Positions 15,790-22,933 of a stretch of 36,291 bases of DNA are shown piece by piece; the stretch's first letter is position 1; each line of letters starts with the position of its first letter. The stretch comes from a bacterium. GTDB taxonomy: Bacteria > Actinomycetota > Thermoleophilia > Solirubrobacterales > 70-9. Location of the stretch: contig JAHEXV010000019.1 in the NCBI GenBank assembly GCA_023251935.1, positions 1-36,291 on the forward strand, written 5' to 3'. The translations under genes and the position numbers were made by a program. The notes below the pieces were generated by a model. The model saw only the letters and a list, made by a program, of their open reading frames with translations. It was not told where the DNA came from and ran no database searches.

Positions 15790-15804
15790 CTATACAAAGT
15801 ATAG
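15790..15804. promoter_or_regulatory. Perfect dyad over the -10 of the sigma-factor promoter
   Basis: CTATAC-AAA-GTATAG is a perfect 6-3-6 inverted repeat covering the -10 and the start site, a candidate operator. Confidence 0.5.
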
Positions 15805-15826
15805 TAGCTTCAGTGCGCAAAGTAAA
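15798..15826 (-). promoter_or_regulatory. Sigma-70 promoter of the sigma-factor gene
   Basis: Minus-strand -35 TTTACT (15821-15826), 17-nt spacer, -10 TATACT (15798-15803). Transcription would begin about 30 nt before the ATG. It is the best housekeeping-type promoter in the local GC-rich DNA. Confidence 0.65.
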
Positions 15827-15886
15827 GGCTGGCGTGAGCCCGCTCGCGCGTCGTTACGCCTCCGCGTGGCCGTCCGCCACCGTTGC

Positions 15887-16720
15887 TCAGCGAGTCGTGA
15901 GCAGGAGGCGGTTTGCGGACGGGTCGGCGACCCTGATCCCGTCGTCGCTTCGCTCCGCCTCGATTCCGGCCTCCGAGAGCCGGCGCTCGATTCGATCGAG
16001 CTCCAGCGCCTCGTCGACCACCAGCTCGAACCGGTCCAGGCCGAGCGCCCCCGCCGGAGGGGGAGGGGCGCCCTGGCCCGCCCAGGTGTTGAGGCCGAGG
16101 TCGTGGTGGTAGCCGCCGCTGGAGACGAACAGCGCCCCCGGGTAGCCCCGCACCGTGACCTCGAGCCCGAGCAGCCCGCAGTAGAAGGCCTCCGCACGGT
16201 CGAGATCGGCCACGTTGAGGTGCAGGTGGCCGATTCGCGCCCCCGCCTCGACGCCGCCCGGGCCGGGATCGGTGCCGACCAGCTCGACGGCGACGTCGTT
16301 GAGGTCGAGCGGCAGGGTCGACATCTCGAGCTGCCCATCGGTGAAGGGCCAGTCCTCGCGGGGGCGATCGCGGTAGAGCTCGATCCCGTTGCCCTCCGGG
16401 TCGTTCAGGTAGAGCGCCTCGCTGACCAGGTGGTCCGAGGCCCCGGTCAAGGACCAGCCCGATCGCGCGACGCGGCTCAGGGCGCGCGCCAGCTCGAGCC
16501 TGCTCTCGAGCAGGATCGCCAGGTGGAAGAGGCCGGTGGTCCGGGGCGGGCGCCGGGGGCCGTCGGGGATGTCGATCAGCCCCACCAGGGTGGACCCGTC
16601 CGCGCCCAGCCGCAGAACCTCGGTGTCGCGGCCGATCGGGTGAAGGCCGATCGTCTCTTGATAGAAGGCCTGTACGCGCTCGAGGTCTGCGACGTTCAGG
16701 CTCACCGCGCCCGGCCTCAT
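15887..16720 (-). CDS. VOC-superfamily protein, catechol-2,3-dioxygenase-like
   Basis: 277 aa from the ATG at 16720. Two tandem VOC modules: residues 1-~120 start VSLNVADLERVQAFYQETIGL and contain GLFHLAILLESRLELARAL and DPEGNGIELYRD; residues ~165-277 start IGHLHLNVADLDRAEAFYCGLLGL and contain GYHHDLGLNTWAG and DPSANRLLL. Metal ligands in such enzymes are His (HLA, HLHLN, YHHD) and Glu (IELY). The layout matches the CatE/two-module glyoxalase-type proteins; the aromatic substrate is unknown. Monocistronic or with the cyclase gene upstream (61 bp). Confidence 0.85.
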   Translation of the reverse strand: MRPGAVSLNVADLERVQAFYQETIGLHPIGRDTEVLRLGADGSTLVGLIDIPDGPRRPPRTTGLFHLAILLESRLELARALSRVARSGWSLTGASDHLVSEALYLNDPEGNGIELYRDRPREDWPFTDGQLEMSTLPLDLNDVAVELVGTDPGPGGVEAGARIGHLHLNVADLDRAEAFYCGLLGLEVTVRGYPGALFVSSGGYHHDLGLNTWAGQGAPPPPAGALGLDRFELVVDEALELDRIERRLSEAGIEAERSDDGIRVADPSANRLLLTTR

Positions 16721-16781
16721 GGAGCTGTCTCGGCCTGGTCGTAGCGCGATTGGGCCACCTCGATCTCGTCGACGGACCAAG

Positions 16782-17591
16782 CTAACGGGCCGTGACCCGG
16801 CAGACCGCCAGGCCGCGCGGGGCCCCCCTGGCGCTCAATCGCTTCTTGCGGCCGAACGTGAAGCCGGCGGCGTCGAGCTGCTCGAGGGCAGGGTCGGACA
16901 CCAGGACCTCACCTCCCTTGGCCGACTGGACCACCCGAGCCGCGATGTTCACATCCACCCCGAGGTAGTCGCGGCCCACCCTTCGAGGGCGCCCGACATG
17001 GACCCCCGCGCGAAGCCTCGGCCGATGTCCCCGGACGGTGATCTCCTCAACCCCGGCCTGCACCTGCAGGGCCGCGCCGACCGCGTTCCTCGCGGCGCGG
17101 AACACCGACATCGAGCCGTCGCCCAGCCGCTTGACGAGGCTTCCACTGTGAGCCGAGACCGCCTCGTCCTCGGCGCGGGCCACTTGGCGCAGCAGCTCGA
17201 GCGCCGCCTCATCGCCGGCCTCCAGCGCCCAGGTGGAGAACCCGACGATGTCGGTGAACAAGATCGCCACGTCCACCGTCCCCCGACCGCGGCCCTGCGC
17301 CTCCGAAAGCGCCTGCCAGGCCTGTAGGGCGCCCAGGCTCAATTCACGCATCGCGCTCGGGCGGTCCGGCTGCGCCTCGGACACCAGTCGGCCGATTCGA
17401 TCGGGGGCGCCTTCACCGGTGGTGGATAGCGCGTCGCCATAGCGCTCGTCGCCCGGCAGCAGCTGCCGGATGAACTTGGCGGTCGCGACGAGCTGGGGCC
17501 TCGAATCGGTGCTTCGAACCCGCTCGCGGAGCCTCCCGGGCTTGTCAGGGGGCGGCGATTCCTCGGCGGTCGGATCGCGATCGGCGCTCAC
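16782..17591 (-). CDS. Class III adenylate/guanylate cyclase
   Basis: 269 aa. The N-terminal ~95 residues are charged with no clear domain (DSRPQLVATAKFIRQLLPGDERYGD). The catalytic domain begins DVAILFTDIVGFSTWALEAG (first metal Asp), with KRLGDGSMSVF (second Asp) and VDVNIAARVVQSAKGGEVLVSD (Asn-x3-Arg). It likely dimerises to make cAMP; specificity cannot be set from sequence alone. Cytosolic. Second cyclase in this window, unlike the first in its N-terminal region. Confidence 0.88.
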   Translation of the reverse strand: MSADRDPTAEESPPPDKPGRLRERVRSTDSRPQLVATAKFIRQLLPGDERYGDALSTTGEGAPDRIGRLVSEAQPDRPSAMRELSLGALQAWQALSEAQGRGRGTVDVAILFTDIVGFSTWALEAGDEAALELLRQVARAEDEAVSAHSGSLVKRLGDGSMSVFRAARNAVGAALQVQAGVEEITVRGHRPRLRAGVHVGRPRRVGRDYLGVDVNIAARVVQSAKGGEVLVSDPALEQLDAAGFTFGRKKRLSARGAPRGLAVCRVTAR

Positions 17592-17653
17592 GGCGGGAAT
17601 CGTCGCCCATTTCGGGGGCCGACGCGTGATGGTTCACTAGCCTGGGCTGTTCG

Positions 17654-17986
17654 ATGAGCATCCCGGACGGCCTGCCCGACACCCGGACCAGCCTCCGCGG
17701 CCTCACCGCCGAGGGCCATGAGGCGTGGTTGATCCGGGGGATCGCGGGCAAGCTCTACCGCTGTCCCGGCTGCCACGACGAGATTCCGATCGGAACCGAT
17801 CACGTCGTAGTCCACTACGTTCGCCGAGCGGGAGGCTCCGACCACCACCACTGGCATCGTCGCTGCGTCGCCGAGCTGCTCGCGCCGGAGCTTCACCGGG
17901 TCACCGGCGTGCCGGCGGCGGCGTCGAGCCGTGACCGCCTGGTGGAGCGGGGCCGACGGCCGGCGGGCCGGCGGCGGCCCCGGTGA
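17654..17986 (+). CDS. Small Cys/His-rich (zinc-finger-like) protein
   Basis: 110 aa from the ATG at 17654. YRCPGCHDEIPIGTDHVVVHYVRR followed by HHHWHRRCVAELL offers a CxxC and an HxxxC pair that could bind one zinc. The C terminus is Arg-rich. A small protein of this pattern is common in actinobacteria, but I know no function. Its stop overlaps the next gene as GTGA, so the two are probably translated together. Confidence 0.75.
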   Translation: MSIPDGLPDTRTSLRGLTAEGHEAWLIRGIAGKLYRCPGCHDEIPIGTDHVVVHYVRRAGGSDHHHWHRRCVAELLAPELHRVTGVPAAASSRDRLVERGRRPAGRRRPR

Positions 17987-19614
17987 ACAGCGCGGCGATG
18001 GGCTCGGTCGACGTCAACGCGGCGCTGGGCAGGGTCGGGCTTCCGGCTCCGATCCGCGAGCTGGCGGCGCGCGACTGGGACGCGATCGTGGTCGGCGGCG
18101 GGCACAACGGGCTGACGGCCGCCGCCTACCTGGCGCGGGCCGGGCGCTCGGTGCTTGTGCTCGAGCGTCGCGAGCAGCTGGGTGGCGCGTGCACGCTCGA
18201 ACAGCCCTTTCCAGATCAGCGCTACCTGATCAGCCCCTGCGCGTACGTCGTCGGCCTGCTCGACGAGGTCGTGGTCAGGGAGCTCGGGCTGGAGCGCCAC
18301 GGCTACCAGGTGATTCCCGCCGACCCGGCGCTCTGGTGCCCGTTTGGAGACGGCTCGTCGTTTGCATCGTTCCTGGACCGCGACCGCACCGTCGAGCACC
18401 TGCGGCGAAACGGATTCTCCGAGGATGACGTTCGGGGCGTGCTCTCCTACCAGGAGGTCTTCGGCCGGATCAGACGGCTGTTGCGCGAGGGCCCGGCTGG
18501 AGATACGTGGAAGGGCGCCTCGCCGGATCGCGCCGAGATCGAGCGGATCCTGGGCGGGGACGAGGAGCTGATCTCGATCGTCTTCGAGGAGTCGATCGCC
18601 GAGACGCTGGATCGATACCTGGGCGACCAGCGCCTCAAGGATGCCCTCATGGGGCAGGGGGTGATCGGCACCAACGCCGGTCCCCGCGACCCGGGAACGG
18701 CGTCGATTCACCTCATGCATCACCAGGGGAACCTGCTGGGGCTCGGGCCGGCCTGGGGCTACGTTCGGGGTGGCATGGGCCGGATCTCGTTTTGGATCGC
18801 CCAGGCGGCGCTGGAGGCCGGTGCCACGATCGCCTGCGGGGTCGCGGTCGAACGGATCGCGCCCGGGGAGGGCGTCGAGACCGAGGCCGGCGAGTTGATT
18901 CGGGCGCCCCGGGTGATCTCCAACGCGGATCCCAGCCGGACGCTCGCGATGCTCGAGTCGGAGCGCGTCCCGGCGGGTTATCGGCAGCGGCTGGAGGGCT
19001 GGAAGCTCGCCTCGCCGGTCGTCAAGCTGAACGCCGCCCTGCGCGCACTGCCCGCCTTCACGGCCGCCGACGGCATCGAGCCGCACCGCGCGATGGTCAC
19101 GATCACCCCGGGGCTCGACGCCTGCCAGGAGGCCTTTGAGGCGTGCCGGAGGGGGGAGCCCAGGATCGGGTTCGCCGAGCTCTACTTCCAGACCGCCTAC
19201 GACCCCTCCGTGGCGCCACCGGGGAAGCACGTGATGAGCGTCTTCGCCCAGTACGCGCCGTACGGGCTCTCCGACGGCGATTGGGACTCTCGCCGAGATC
19301 AGATCGGCGCGTTGATCCTCGATGCGATCGCCGTCCATGCCCCCGACATCCACGATTGCGTCGAGCACGTCCAGGTCCTCGGCCCGCCGGACATCGAGCG
19401 GCAGATCGGGCTCACCGGGGGTCACATCTTCCAGGGCGAGGCGTTGCCGGACCAGATGTGGGATCGTCGGCTCGCCCCCCGGACCCCGGTGGACGGCCTC
19501 TACCTGTGTGGCGCCGCCACCCACCCGGGCGGATCGGTGATCGCGCTCAACGGCCGCAACGCGGCGCACGCCGTGCTCGAGGACATGGCCGCCGGCGAGG
19601 GCCCGACCGCCTGA
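17983..19614 (+). CDS. FAD-dependent oxidoreductase, CrtI/PYROXD2-like
   Basis: 543 aa. Rossmann FAD-binding segment DAIVVGGGHNGLTAAAYLARAGRSVLVLERREQLGGAC (residues about 29-66). The C-terminal FAD signature is GLYLCGAATHPGGSVIALNGRNAAHAVLED. The middle part resembles phytoene-dehydrogenase-related proteins (LLGLGPAWGYVRGGMGRISFWIAQAALEAGA). Such enzymes desaturate or isomerise polyenes, but this branch has no assigned substrate. Start at GTG 17983 couples it to the small Cys/His protein; ATG 17998 is an alternative. Confidence 0.9.
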   Translation: MNSAAMGSVDVNAALGRVGLPAPIRELAARDWDAIVVGGGHNGLTAAAYLARAGRSVLVLERREQLGGACTLEQPFPDQRYLISPCAYVVGLLDEVVVRELGLERHGYQVIPADPALWCPFGDGSSFASFLDRDRTVEHLRRNGFSEDDVRGVLSYQEVFGRIRRLLREGPAGDTWKGASPDRAEIERILGGDEELISIVFEESIAETLDRYLGDQRLKDALMGQGVIGTNAGPRDPGTASIHLMHHQGNLLGLGPAWGYVRGGMGRISFWIAQAALEAGATIACGVAVERIAPGEGVETEAGELIRAPRVISNADPSRTLAMLESERVPAGYRQRLEGWKLASPVVKLNAALRALPAFTAADGIEPHRAMVTITPGLDACQEAFEACRRGEPRIGFAELYFQTAYDPSVAPPGKHVMSVFAQYAPYGLSDGDWDSRRDQIGALILDAIAVHAPDIHDCVEHVQVLGPPDIERQIGLTGGHIFQGEALPDQMWDRRLAPRTPVDGLYLCGAATHPGGSVIALNGRNAAHAVLEDMAAGEGPTA

Positions 19615-19623
19615 GTCCGAGAG

Positions 19624-19658
19624 CCTCTAGGGCCGGAATCGGATCCCGCGGCTAGAGG
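19624..19658. terminator. Hairpin between oxidoreductase and phosphoesterase genes
   Basis: CCTCTAG (19624-19630) pairs with CTAGAGG (19652-19658), with a GC-rich loop. The right arm contains the phosphoesterase stop. Lies between convergent genes. Confidence 0.5.
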
Positions 19659-20245
19659 TCGAGCCAGGCGCCGGTCGGCCCGAGGTTGATCACCCGCGTC
19701 GAGCCGATCCTCGATTCCTGACCCCACTGCTCGTGGATGTGCCCGCAGAGCGCCAGACGTGGTCGCTTGGCCTCGATCGCGCCCAGGATCGACTCGCTGC
19801 CCAGGTGCTCGCCTCGGCTCAGGTCGACGTGGCCGTGGGGGGGCGAGTGGACTACGAGCACACAATCCTCGGGGCACGGCTCGAGCATCCGGGCCGCCTC
19901 CTGCTCGGTGAGGTCGAAGCTCCACTCCCATGGGGTGACGGGCACGCCGGCACCGAGGCCGAAGAAGGCGACGCCGTCGATCTGCGCGCCCTCGCCGTGC
20001 AGCACGGTGGCTGAGTCCCAGCCCTGGCACGCTTCCCGGAGGGCCTCCTCGGTCTCGTTGTTGCCGGGGACGAGGACGACGGGCCGCTCGATCCCCCGCA
20101 GAGCCTCGACCGTGTCCTCGAGCCCCGCGTGCACGGAGGCGAAGTCGCCGACCCCGATCACGACGTCCGCGGCGGTGCTGCGCTCGACCAATTCCTCTGC
20201 CTGGCGCAGATCCGTGTGGAGGTCGCTGAACGCGAGCAGCTTCAC
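19652..20245 (-). CDS. Calcineurin-like metallophosphoesterase
   Basis: 197 aa. Five metal motifs are in order: FSDLHTD (DxH), GVGDFASVHAG (GD), VPGNNET (GNxE variant of GNHD), VVHSPPHG (H) and LCGHIHEQWG (GHxH). These define the dinuclear-metal phosphoesterase fold (YfcE-like group). Substrate unknown. GTG/ATG-independent start: the ATG at 20245 starts MKLLAFSDLH, the canonical beginning. A CRP-like site sits about 70 nt upstream (20310-20325). Confidence 0.9.
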   Translation of the reverse strand: MKLLAFSDLHTDLRQAEELVERSTAADVVIGVGDFASVHAGLEDTVEALRGIERPVVLVPGNNETEEALREACQGWDSATVLHGEGAQIDGVAFFGLGAGVPVTPWEWSFDLTEQEAARMLEPCPEDCVLVVHSPPHGHVDLSRGEHLGSESILGAIEAKRPRLALCGHIHEQWGQESRIGSTRVINLGPTGAWLDL

Positions 20246-20306
20246 GCCGGCGAGCGTACCCGGATCCCCGCGTCACCCCTGGGCGTCCGGATGAGCGAAG
20301 TCTTGC

Positions 20307-20346
20307 GTGTGTGACCGCCGTGACACATGGTCATTCTCTGTAGAAG
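20307..20346 (-). promoter_or_regulatory. 40-bp module with CRP-type palindrome (copy 1, inverted)
   Basis: Read on the minus strand it matches the module at 23315-23354 in 34 of 40 positions. It contains TGTGACCGCCGTGACA on the plus strand (20310-20325), one base off the CRP consensus TGTGA-N6-TCACA. It lies between the divergent phosphoesterase and zinc-ribbon genes. Confidence 0.6.
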
Positions 20347-20368
20347 TGGTTGGGCGTAGGATCGGTCC

Positions 20369-20548
20369 ATGCTTGGGGAACGCATCGACGGAATCGTCGG
20401 GCATTTGCGGGGGAGGCCGAAGCTTCAGCTGGGAGAGAGCTACTGCCCCGATTGCAGGGGAACGTGCCGCACCTATTGGTCCTATCCACCACTCGGGCTT
20501 CGGTGCCAGCGCTGCGGCGGCGCCGGGAAGATCGCCGCTAAGAAATAG
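20369..20548 (+). CDS. Small zinc-ribbon protein (59 aa)
   Basis: ATG at 20369, stop TAG at 20546. Sequence starts MLGERIDGIVGHLRGR and has two Cys pairs, YCPDCRGTC and CQRCGGAGK, spaced as a zinc ribbon similar to the DnaJ-type CxxCxG fold. Ends in a basic AAKK tail. DNA, RNA or protein binding is plausible but unproved. Followed 10 nt later by the next small gene, so probably one transcript, downstream of a CRP-like box. Confidence 0.7.
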   Translation: MLGERIDGIVGHLRGRPKLQLGESYCPDCRGTCRTYWSYPPLGLRCQRCGGAGKIAAKK

Positions 20549-20558
20549 GAACGGCTCC

Positions 20559-20798
20559 ATGGTCGGGACGTGGACGTTCAAGATCTGGAGCAATGGCGAG
20601 GACGACCAGCGGGCGGCGGGGATCATCGAGGCGTTGCGCGAAAAGCTCAAGGTCGAGGATGCCGGGGGCTTAGCCTGGCGGGTCGAGTGCTACCCGTTCG
20701 AGGATCAGGCTGCGGCGGCGGGCGCACTTCACGGCGAGTTGAAAGCAGTCGATGACCGGTGGTTCGAAGTGCTCGGAGTTGGATGGGCTGAGGATTGA
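20559..20798 (+). CDS. Conserved-looking small protein of unknown function
   Basis: 79 aa from the ATG at 20559, with AGGA 8 nt upstream. Sequence (MVGTWTFKIWSNGEDDQRAAG, ALREKLKVEDAGG, WFEVLGVGWAED) has regular alternation of strands and helices and no Cys. I recognise no family. Co-directional with the zinc-ribbon gene (10-nt gap). Confidence 0.6.
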   Translation: MVGTWTFKIWSNGEDDQRAAGIIEALREKLKVEDAGGLAWRVECYPFEDQAAAAGALHGELKAVDDRWFEVLGVGWAED

Positions 20799-21084
20799 GC
20801 GAGCGGGCCATCGCCTGTCCCGAGTCCTAGTCGCCCATCACTTCGCGGCCTGCGGGCGAAACACGCGCCGAGTGACAGGCCGGCAAACATGGCGGCGGCT
20901 CGGGGTGACCGCCCCGAGCCGCCTTCAGGAGAACAGCAAGCGCAGCCAAGTCCAGGGCGCGCGTGGCTGATCCTTTCAAGGGGGTCGGATACGTCTGAGC
21001 CGATTGAGATGATCGGTACGACCTCCGGGGCCAATCTCGTCCTGTGACCGCAGGCAGCCCGGAGAGAACAGGAGAACAGTTCAG
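20799..21084. other. Intergenic region with hairpin
   Basis: 286 bp between the 79-aa gene and the HNH gene. Contains the perfect hairpin at 20894-20923. Nothing else is recognised except the purine-rich GGAGAACAGGAGAACAG leader of the HNH gene. Confidence 0.5.
20894..20923. terminator. Perfect 12-bp hairpin, probable terminator
   Basis: GGCGGCTCGGGG pairs with CCCCGAGCCGCC across a TGACCG loop. It lies about 95 nt after the stop of the 79-aa gene. No T-run. Confidence 0.65.
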
Positions 21085-21306
21085 ATGGCCGACTTTTCTG
21101 AAGAGACGAAGGCCGAAGCACTCAAGCGCGCTGGCAATCAGTGCGAATGCATGCGGAGCAGCCATAGCAACCACGTCTTGCGCTGCACTAGCACTGGTCC
21201 CTTCGAGTTCCACCACAAGACCGCAGAGGCAATCGGCGGCAGCAACTCGCTGTCTAATTGCGAGGTGCTGTGCAAGTCCTGCCATAAGCAGATCCCCACT
21301 CCCTAA
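21085..21306 (+). CDS. HNH-type endonuclease domain protein
   Basis: 73 aa with the leader GGAGAACAGTTCAG before the ATG at 21085. The whole protein is one HNH unit: QCECMRSSHSN (first Cys pair), FEFHHKTAEAIGGSNSLSNCEVLCKSCHKQ carrying the HH, Asn and final His with the second CxxC. Members cut DNA or act in phage packaging and restriction. It lacks any targeting domain. Accessory segment with a transposase nearby; composition is less GC-rich than the flanks. Confidence 0.85.
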   Translation: MADFSEETKAEALKRAGNQCECMRSSHSNHVLRCTSTGPFEFHHKTAEAIGGSNSLSNCEVLCKSCHKQIPTP

Positions 21307-21628
21307 CGGCAGACGCTAGATCGCTAACGCGGGTCGGCGGGCAGGAGATCGTGAGAAGCGGACCACGGTTTCCTGCCCGCCATTCCACTTCCAAGCAAAA
21401 GGGCGCTGACTCGCCAAGGCCAGTCGCAAGATCGGCGGCGAAGGATGCTGCGCCGCCGTTCTCGCCCCGACAGGAGAACATCACGTAAGCGCCGAGCGCC
21501 ATAGCGCTCTGATCGTTCTCGCAACTGGCAGCCGTCCAAACGTTCTCGAACTCGTTTAGGGCTTCGACCATCGGCACGATCCCCTCATCGACCCAAGCGT
21601 TGACCTTGACTGGAACTTCGCGATGCAT
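21254..21628 (-). CDS. Hypothetical protein of the accessory segment
   Basis: 124 aa from the ATG at 21628. Starts MHREVPVKVNAWVDEGIVPM and continues VEALNEFENVWTAASCE and AYVMFSCRGENGG, an ordered alpha/beta sequence. I recall similar short proteins in phage or plasmid contexts but no function. Its last 53 nt overlap the HNH gene tail-to-tail. The open frame continues upstream, but across the double-palindrome promoter, so the start above is preferred. Confidence 0.6.
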   Translation of the reverse strand: MHREVPVKVNAWVDEGIVPMVEALNEFENVWTAASCENDQSAMALGAYVMFSCRGENGGAASFAADLATGLGESAPFCLEVEWRAGNRGPLLTISCPPTRVSDLASAVREWGSAYGRTCTAPRN

Positions 21629-21640
21629 CAGCCACCTCAA

Positions 21641-21684
21641 TGTCAATCGACTTGACAACAGCCGACTTGTCAAGTATATTGACA
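21641..21684. repeat. Nested perfect double palindrome (operator/promoter)
   Basis: Outer arms TGTCAAT (21641-21647) and ATTGACA (21678-21684), inner arms CTTGACAA (21651-21658) and TTGTCAAG (21667-21674), all centred on 21662.5. Located between the divergent hypothetical gene and the transposase gene. Confidence 0.85.
21652..21680 (+). promoter_or_regulatory. Consensus promoter of the transposase gene
   Basis: -35 TTGACA (21652-21657), 17-nt spacer, -10 TATATT (21675-21680), all inside the double palindrome. Start would lie around 21687, only a few nt before the ATG at 21692, so a leaderless or near-leaderless mRNA is likely. Confidence 0.7.
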
Positions 21685-21691
21685 CTACGCA

Positions 21692-22633
21692 ATGCCCCCA
21701 GCCAACCGACACAAGCCGAAGCGAGCCGCGTCGTCGGACTCCGACTACTCGATCACCGAGTTCATGCAGGAGTTCCCGGACGACGCAGCGTGCCTTGAGC
21801 ACCTGTGGCGCTCGCGCTACTCAGAGGATGGGGAGCACGCGGAGTGCCCCAAGTGCGAGCAGGCCCGGCGCTTCAAGCGCTACAAGACGAAGCAAGGGCG
21901 CCAATCTTGGACCTGCACCGGCTGCGGGCATCACGTCCACCCGACAGCCGGAACGATCTTCCATAAGTCGTCTACCTCCCTGCATCTGTGGTTCCGCGCC
22001 ATGTACCTGATGACGAGCACCCGATGCGGGATTTCCGCCAAGCAGCTCGAACGCGAGCTTGGGGTTAACTATCGGACCGCCTGGCGCATGATGAACAAGA
22101 TTCGGAACGAGCTGATGAAGGACGACGAGGGCGAGCAGCTAGCCGGAGACGTTGAGATTGACGAGACCTCATGGGGCGGCAAGCCTCGGAACAAGCTCCC
22201 CGACAAGAAGGCGGCTGCCAAGTTCCGCGAAGCGAAGCCGACGATCCTCGGAATGGTCGAGCGCGGCGGGAAGGTTCGCCTGCGCGTCATCCCGTCGCGT
22301 CGGGGGCCGGCGCTTAGTAGAGAAGTACGGGCGAACGTCAATCCCTCAGCGATCATCTTCACGGACGACTGGCAGGCCTACAAGCCGCTCAGGGGCGAGT
22401 TCCTAGACCACCGGATCATCAACCACTCGGCAGGCGTCTACGTTGAAGGCGACGTGTACACGAACTCGATTGAGGGGTTCTTCGGGAACCTCAAGACCGG
22501 GATGCGCGGCGCCTATAAGAAGGTCTCGCAGGAGTGGCTTCAGTCCTACCTTGACGAGTATGCCTGGCGCCATAACGAGCGCCATGGGACGCGGGCGATG
22601 TTCGCTTCGCTGCTCGACCGGGCCGTGCAATGA
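21692..22633 (+). CDS. IS1595-family transposase (ISXO2-like)
   Basis: 313 aa. N-terminal zinc ribbon ECPKC (52-55) ... TCTGCGHH (75-78); then an ISXO2-like DDE-type domain with VEIDET (D157), IIFTDDWQAY (D225), and VYTNSIEGFFGNLKTGMRGAY carrying the Asn/Glu third position; and YLDEYAWRHNER at the end. These are the marks of IS1595-family transposases. The gene appears intact. I could not define terminal inverted repeats or a target duplication by eye, so the IS limits are not given. Overlaps the HTH gene by ATGA. Confidence 0.93.
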   Translation: MPPANRHKPKRAASSDSDYSITEFMQEFPDDAACLEHLWRSRYSEDGEHAECPKCEQARRFKRYKTKQGRQSWTCTGCGHHVHPTAGTIFHKSSTSLHLWFRAMYLMTSTRCGISAKQLERELGVNYRTAWRMMNKIRNELMKDDEGEQLAGDVEIDETSWGGKPRNKLPDKKAAAKFREAKPTILGMVERGGKVRLRVIPSRRGPALSREVRANVNPSAIIFTDDWQAYKPLRGEFLDHRIINHSAGVYVEGDVYTNSIEGFFGNLKTGMRGAYKKVSQEWLQSYLDEYAWRHNERHGTRAMFASLLDRAVQ

Positions 22634-22863
22634 CCGACGCTGCCGCCGCGATCAAGGGCATCCGCCAAGCCGCGCGCCGCCGCGCGCGAGGCAACGCAAT
22701 CCGCCGCGAGGCTACGGACGATCTGCGGCGCTACTGCCACGAGGCTCAGGCGGCGGGAGTCTCGATCAGTCAGATCGCTCGGGAGGCTGGGCTCTCCCGC
22801 CAGGGCGTTTACGACCTACTGGCGGAGCGACCTTCGCCAAAGCAGCGTCGAACTCGCCCCTAG
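22630..22863 (+). CDS. Small HTH protein coupled to the transposase
   Basis: 77 aa, start overlapping the transposase stop (ATGA). A basic N-terminal helix (IRQAARRRARGNAIRREATDDLRRYCHEAQAAG) is followed by a clear helix-turn-helix, VSISQIAREAGLSRQGVYDLLAE. It may regulate the transposase through the double palindrome, or assist transposition; both are inference. A minus-strand ORF overlaps its 3' end. Confidence 0.75.
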   Translation: MTDAAAAIKGIRQAARRRARGNAIRREATDDLRRYCHEAQAAGVSISQIAREAGLSRQGVYDLLAERPSPKQRRTRP

Positions 22864-22933
22864 TCGGGACTGGAATCTCAACCGGGCCGCCCTTCTTGGG
22901 CTCGGTCTTCTGAGTCTTGTCGCGCTTCGGCAT
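22766..22933 (-). CDS. Small protein antisense to the HTH gene
   Basis: 55 aa, ATG at 22933, TGA at 22766-22768. Sequence starts MPKRDKTQKTEPKKGGP and continues VEIPVPTRGEFDAALAKVA; a basic tail of KKGG and RKRPGG type. The motif IPVPTRGEF...ALAKVA resembles small proteins I recall next to IS1595-type elements. It overlaps the HTH gene by about 98 nt on the other strand. AGAGGA sits very close to the ATG. Confidence 0.5.
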   Translation of the reverse strand: MPKRDKTQKTEPKKGGPVEIPVPTRGEFDAALAKVAPPVGRKRPGGRAQPPERSD

